Positions 4,755 to 7,125 of a stretch of 7,125 nt of DNA are shown one piece after another. The stretch's first letter is position 1; each line of letters begins with the position of its first letter. Both the position numbers and the translations under genes were made by a program. The notes beneath the pieces were generated by a model, which made no database searches, was not told the origin of the DNA, and was given only the letters and a program-made list of their open reading frames with translations. This stretch comes from an uncultured Elusimicrobiales bacterium. GTDB lineage: Bacteria; Elusimicrobiota; Elusimicrobia; Elusimicrobiales; Elusimicrobiaceae. The stretch lies in contig CALUZE010000066.1 of assembly GCA_944325235.1 (NCBI GenBank), positions 1-7,125 on the forward strand. The letters run 5' to 3'.

Positions 4755-6112
4755 CTGCTGCCGTAAAAAGACCCCGCAAAATTATTCGCCGTAAACTGTT
4801 TAATTTAACCAGCCCCATTTTTGTAGAAACGCTGCTAATTATGCTCACCGGTGCGGTGGACGTGTTTATGCTCAGCCGCTATTCGGACGAAACCGTCGCC
4901 GCCGGCGGCGTGGTGAACCAGCTGCTCAACCTGGTGTTTATTTTGTACGGCATTACTACGCTGGGCACGTCGGTATTGTGCTCGCAGTATTTGGGCGCGC
5001 GGCAGAAAAAGAACGTCGCGCAGGTGATTGGCGTATCGCTGTTGGCCAACCTGCTGATGGGGTTGCTGGTCAGCGCGGGGCTGTTCTTTTTTGCCAAGCC
5101 GTCGCTGCAGCTGATGGGGCTTGACGATAATTTAATCGGCTACGGCGTGTCGTATATGAAAATCGTGGGCGGGTTCTCGTTCCTGCAGGCCCTGTCCATG
5201 ACGCTTTCCGCCATTTTAAGAAGCCATAACAAAGCCTACTACCCGATGTTTGTGACGCTGATGATTAACATCTTAAACGTGATTGGCAACTACCTGCTGA
5301 TTTTCGGCCATTTTGGGGCGCCGCGCCTGGGCATTACGGGGGCGGGTATTTCCACGTCGGCCAGCCGGTTGGTGGCCATCTGCCTGCTGGCGTATTTGCT
5401 GTTTTCCCGCGTGACGCCTTTCCCTTCGTTAAAACTGTTTAAACCGTTCCCGTGGGACAAAATCAAAAACCTGCTGACCATCGGTCTGCCGGCGGCGGGG
5501 GAACAGGTGTCGTATAACTTGTCGCAGGTATTGATTACGTATTTTTCCGTGATGCTCGGCACCGCCGCGCTGACGGCGCGCACGTATGCGATGAGCATTG
5601 TAATGTTTTCGTACGTGTTTGCCATGGCCATCGGGCAGGGGGCGGCCATTTCCATCGGCCACTTGATTGGCGAGGACCGCGACAATGCGGCCTTCTCGGT
5701 GGAAAAGTATTCCATCAAACTGGCGATGTTGGTCAGCGTTTGTATTTCGGTGCTGACGGCACTGGTGGGCACGGACATTTTTAAACTGCTTTCGTCCAAC
5801 CCGGAAGTGATTTCCATCGGTGCGACGGTGCTGTATATTGACGTGGTGCTGGAAATCGGCCGGGCCGTCAACATTACGTCGGTCAACTCGCTCAATGCGG
5901 CGGGGGACGTGATGTACCCGTTCATCACGGGCGTGCTTGTGATGTGGGGCGTGGCCACGCTGCTTTCCTACGTGCTGGGCATTTGGTGGGGCTGGGGGCT
6001 CAACGGGATTTGGCTGGCCATGGCGCTGGACGAAAACATCCGCGCGGTGGTGTTTGAACGCCGCTGGAAAAGCCGCAAGTGGGAAAACAAAAGTTTCACC
6101 CGCCGCGCCTGA
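4751..6112 (+). CDS. MATE-family multidrug/toxin efflux transporter
   Basis: This is a 453-residue integral inner-membrane protein with about 12 hydrophobic segments, the length and two-halves layout of MATE exporters, which extrude organic cations or other small molecules using Na+ or H+ gradients. Recognisable features are the first-helix region FNLTSPIFVETLLIMLTGAV (17-36) followed by DVFMLSRYSDETVAA, SVLCSQYLGARQKKN (74-88), LGITGAGISTSASRL (193-207), LPAAGEQVSYNL (246-257), GQGAAISIGHLIGE (295-308) and the C-terminal DENIRAVVFERRWKSRKW (427-444), matching the family's D..R....RW.S.KW ending. Its ATG overlaps the protease stop codon (ATGA, 4751-4754), so the two are translationally coupled and in one operon with nadE. 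The transported substrate cannot be told from sequence. The protein looks complete. Confidence 0.92.
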   Translation: MTAAVKRPRKIIRRKLFNLTSPIFVETLLIMLTGAVDVFMLSRYSDETVAAGGVVNQLLNLVFILYGITTLGTSVLCSQYLGARQKKNVAQVIGVSLLANLLMGLLVSAGLFFFAKPSLQLMGLDDNLIGYGVSYMKIVGGFSFLQALSMTLSAILRSHNKAYYPMFVTLMINILNVIGNYLLIFGHFGAPRLGITGAGISTSASRLVAICLLAYLLFSRVTPFPSLKLFKPFPWDKIKNLLTIGLPAAGEQVSYNLSQVLITYFSVMLGTAALTARTYAMSIVMFSYVFAMAIGQGAAISIGHLIGEDRDNAAFSVEKYSIKLAMLVSVCISVLTALVGTDIFKLLSSNPEVISIGATVLYIDVVLEIGRAVNITSVNSLNAAGDVMYPFITGVLVMWGVATLLSYVLGIWWGWGLNGIWLAMALDENIRAVVFERRWKSRKWENKSFTRRA

Positions 6113-6138
6113 CGGAAAAGCGGGTTATTTGCTAAAAT
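6109..6138 (+). promoter_or_regulatory. Promoter of the DUF177-rpmF-plsX cluster (extended -10), likely giving a leaderless mRNA
   Basis: TGC followed by TAAAAT (6133-6138) forms an extended -10. CTGACG (6109-6114), 18 bp upstream, is a 4/6 match to TTGACA. Initiation 6-7 bases after the -10 falls at 6144-6145, the A of the DUF177 ATG. No Shine-Dalgarno sequence exists before that ATG. Confidence 0.6.
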
Positions 6139-6144
6139 ATCTGT

Positions 6145-6639
6145 ATGACCGAACATTCGTTTTACCGGGATTACGACGTCCCGCAGGATTTGCAATTTAA
6201 AACGGCCGACATCATCCGCATGGGGGGCTTGGATTGTTCCGCCCAAATCAGCCCCAAGTATTTTGCGGACGTGCTGGAAGCCCCCAATAAAATTACCAAG
6301 GTAACGGTGGCACTGTCGTTTTCCGTCGCTACGAACGAAATTTTGGTGCGGGGCAAAGTAACGGGCCTGCGCCAGGTGCAGTGTGCCCGCTGCTTAAAAA
6401 TGACCGAACAGAATTTTGCAGAAGAATTTTTGGAAACATATAGCAACAAGTCGGAAATAATTGATATAATGTTACTGGTAAGGCAAACGCTGGCTTTGAC
6501 GGATGACATCCGTTTTTTGTGCAAGCCCGATTGCAAGGGGCTGTGCCCCCAGTGCGGACAGGATTTAAACGTCGCTCCGTGCGGGTGTAAGCCGGCGAAT
6601 TTGTCCCCTTTTGCCGTATTGAAAGGGAAATTTAAGTAA
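6145..6639 (+). CDS. yceD: DUF177/YceD family protein (23S rRNA/L32-associated ribosome assembly factor)
   Basis: A 164-aa cytoplasmic protein of the YceD (DUF177) family. Members sit almost always just upstream of rpmF and are linked to 23S rRNA accumulation and large-subunit assembly in E. coli and plants. The family pattern is clear: a beta-rich N-terminal part, then QCARC (79-83) and a C-terminal cluster C126, C130, C134, C137 in CKPDCKGLCPQCG, closing with CGC (146-148). These cysteines may bind a metal. The spacing to MATE is 32 bp, but the extended -10 promoter at 6109-6138 suggests a separate transcription unit. The start at 6145 is the first Met and fits the domain start. There is no ribosome binding site, consistent with a leaderless message. 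rpmF begins 42 bp downstream. Confidence 0.9.
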   Translation: MTEHSFYRDYDVPQDLQFKTADIIRMGGLDCSAQISPKYFADVLEAPNKITKVTVALSFSVATNEILVRGKVTGLRQVQCARCLKMTEQNFAEEFLETYSNKSEIIDIMLLVRQTLALTDDIRFLCKPDCKGLCPQCGQDLNVAPCGCKPANLSPFAVLKGKFK

Positions 6640-6668
6640 CATTCTTGTTGAATTTACTAGAGTAATAT

Positions 6669-6673
6669 AGGAG
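6669..6673 (+). promoter_or_regulatory. Ribosome binding site of rpmF
   Basis: AGGAG lies eight bases before the rpmF ATG at 6682, optimal spacing. It contrasts with the neighbouring DUF177 and plsX starts, which lack one. Confidence 0.85.
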
Positions 6674-6681
6674 TTATACCA

Positions 6682-6891
6682 ATGCCGAATCCAAAGAAAA
6701 AACACACTCGTTCCCGCCGGGACATGAGAAGATCCCACAATTCCGGAGTAGAATTGCCGCAGCTCGTGGCCTGCCCGAATTGCCATTCTCCCAGACTGCC
6801 GCACAACGTCTGCCCGACCTGCGGGTTCTATAAAGACAGAGTGGTTGTGGCTCAAAAAGCCAAAGCCGAAAAGACTGAAGAAGCCAAATAA
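6682..6891 (+). CDS. rpmF: 50S ribosomal protein L32, zinc-ribbon form
   Basis: L32 is a small large-subunit protein. The 69-aa product shows the canonical start MPNPKKKHTRSRRDMRRSHN (1-20) and a four-cysteine zinc ribbon, CPNC (31-34) and CPTC (44-47), so it is the C+ (zinc-binding) paralogue type. L32 usually ends around residue 57-60. Here about ten extra residues (AKAEKTEEAK) follow, similar in composition to the S2 tail in this window. It lies between the DUF177 gene and plsX in the widely conserved order, with a strong AGGAG site. Identification is secure. Confidence 0.97.
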   Translation: MPNPKKKHTRSRRDMRRSHNSGVELPQLVACPNCHSPRLPHNVCPTCGFYKDRVVVAQKAKAEKTEEAK

Positions 6892-6900
6892 CGGTTTACT

Positions 6901-7125
6901 ATGAAAATAGCCCTGGACGCATTAGGCGGAGATTTTGGCGCGACACCCAACGTGTTAGGCGCTTTGAAGGCCGCCAAGAATCTGAACCTGGAGGTTATCC
7001 TGGTAGGCGACGAAGTTGTGCTGCGCCGGGAACTCCGTGCGTTGGGCTACGCGGACGTGCCTAAGCATATTTCCATCGTCCACGCTCCCCAAACCATTGA
7101 CATGGGCGCGGAACCCGCCAAAGAA
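6901..7125 (+). CDS. plsX: Phosphate acyltransferase PlsX, N-terminal part; 3' end outside the window
   Basis: PlsX converts acyl-ACP to acyl-phosphate, which PlsY uses to acylate glycerol-3-phosphate at the start of phospholipid synthesis; it is a peripheral membrane enzyme. The 75 visible codons begin MKIALDALGGDFGATPNVLG (1-20), the family's IALDAMGGDxxP start, followed by ILVGDE (33-38), a Leu-rich helix, and ISIVHAPQTIDMGAEPAKE, the conserved IVHA...I.M.E.P segment. The stop of rpmF is 9 bp upstream and no clear Shine-Dalgarno site is present, so translation may be coupled to rpmF. The cluster DUF177-rpmF-plsX links ribosome and membrane synthesis and often continues into fab genes, which would lie beyond this window. 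Confidence 0.95.
   Translation, partial: MKIALDALGGDFGATPNVLGALKAAKNLNLEVILVGDEVVLRRELRALGYADVPKHISIVHAPQTIDMGAEPAKE

Noticed and set aside
6640..6681. Separate promoter for rpmF (TAATAT at 6663-6668 with TTGTTG at 6645-6650)
   Set aside because: The spacer would be only 12 bp and there is no TGn element; co-transcription with the DUF177 gene is simpler.
2200..6855. Minus-strand open frames opposite nadE, subtilase, MATE, DUF177 and rpmF
   Set aside because: All are shadows of well-identified plus-strand genes in GC-biased coding sequence; none has a start signal or motif.
1..7125. CRISPR arrays, tRNA/rRNA genes, insertion sequences, attachment sites
   Set aside because: No direct-repeat arrays, cloverleaf-like or rRNA sequence, transposase motifs or terminal inverted repeats were seen on either strand.

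Overview
The window comes from a bacterium with moderately GC-rich genes separated by short AT-rich spacers. Several proteins have N-terminal signal peptides. The rpsB-tsf and DUF177-rpmF-plsX neighbourhoods are typical of bacterial chromosomes, so this is a core chromosomal segment. No mobile element, tRNA, rRNA or CRISPR array is visible. Lineage cannot be fixed from the sequence alone. The repeat-rich secreted protein and the Ala/Lys/Glu-tailed ribosomal protein S2 would fit a host-associated diderm (Elusimicrobiota is one possibility), but that is a guess.

Left part (1-2115, all minus strand). A secreted 172-aa protein built of 14-16 residue Gly-(Leu/Ala)-Gln repeats ends at a strong intrinsic terminator. 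After a second terminator-like hairpin comes a good extended -10 promoter for rpsB-tsf. Its roughly 125-nt leader holds a possible 30-codon upstream ORF and a hairpin just before the rpsB ribosome binding site. rpsB encodes S2 with a tail of about 110 residues not found in ordinary S2. tsf (EF-Ts) follows after a perfect 12-bp intercistronic hairpin and runs off the window.

Middle (2116-6112, plus strand). A divergent AT-rich region of 124 bp separates the repeat-protein gene from a tight three-gene operon. It encodes a two-domain NAD+ synthetase (nadE) whose glutaminase half appears to have lost its catalytic Cys and Lys, a secreted subtilisin-family protease (4-nt gap), and a MATE-family exporter (ATGA overlap).

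Right part (6113-7125, plus strand). The conserved DUF177/YceD-rpmF-plsX cluster links ribosome assembly (23S rRNA/L32) with phospholipid synthesis; plsX is cut by the window end. The DUF177 gene appears to be transcribed from an extended -10 promoter placed so close to its ATG that the mRNA is probably leaderless.

The window is mostly housekeeping. The points of greatest interest are the degenerate NadE glutaminase domain, the shared TGn extended -10 promoter pattern (including the likely leaderless mRNA), the rpsB leader with its candidate upstream ORF, the low-complexity tails shared by S2 and L32, and the secreted repeat protein with a perfect palindrome at its transcription start.
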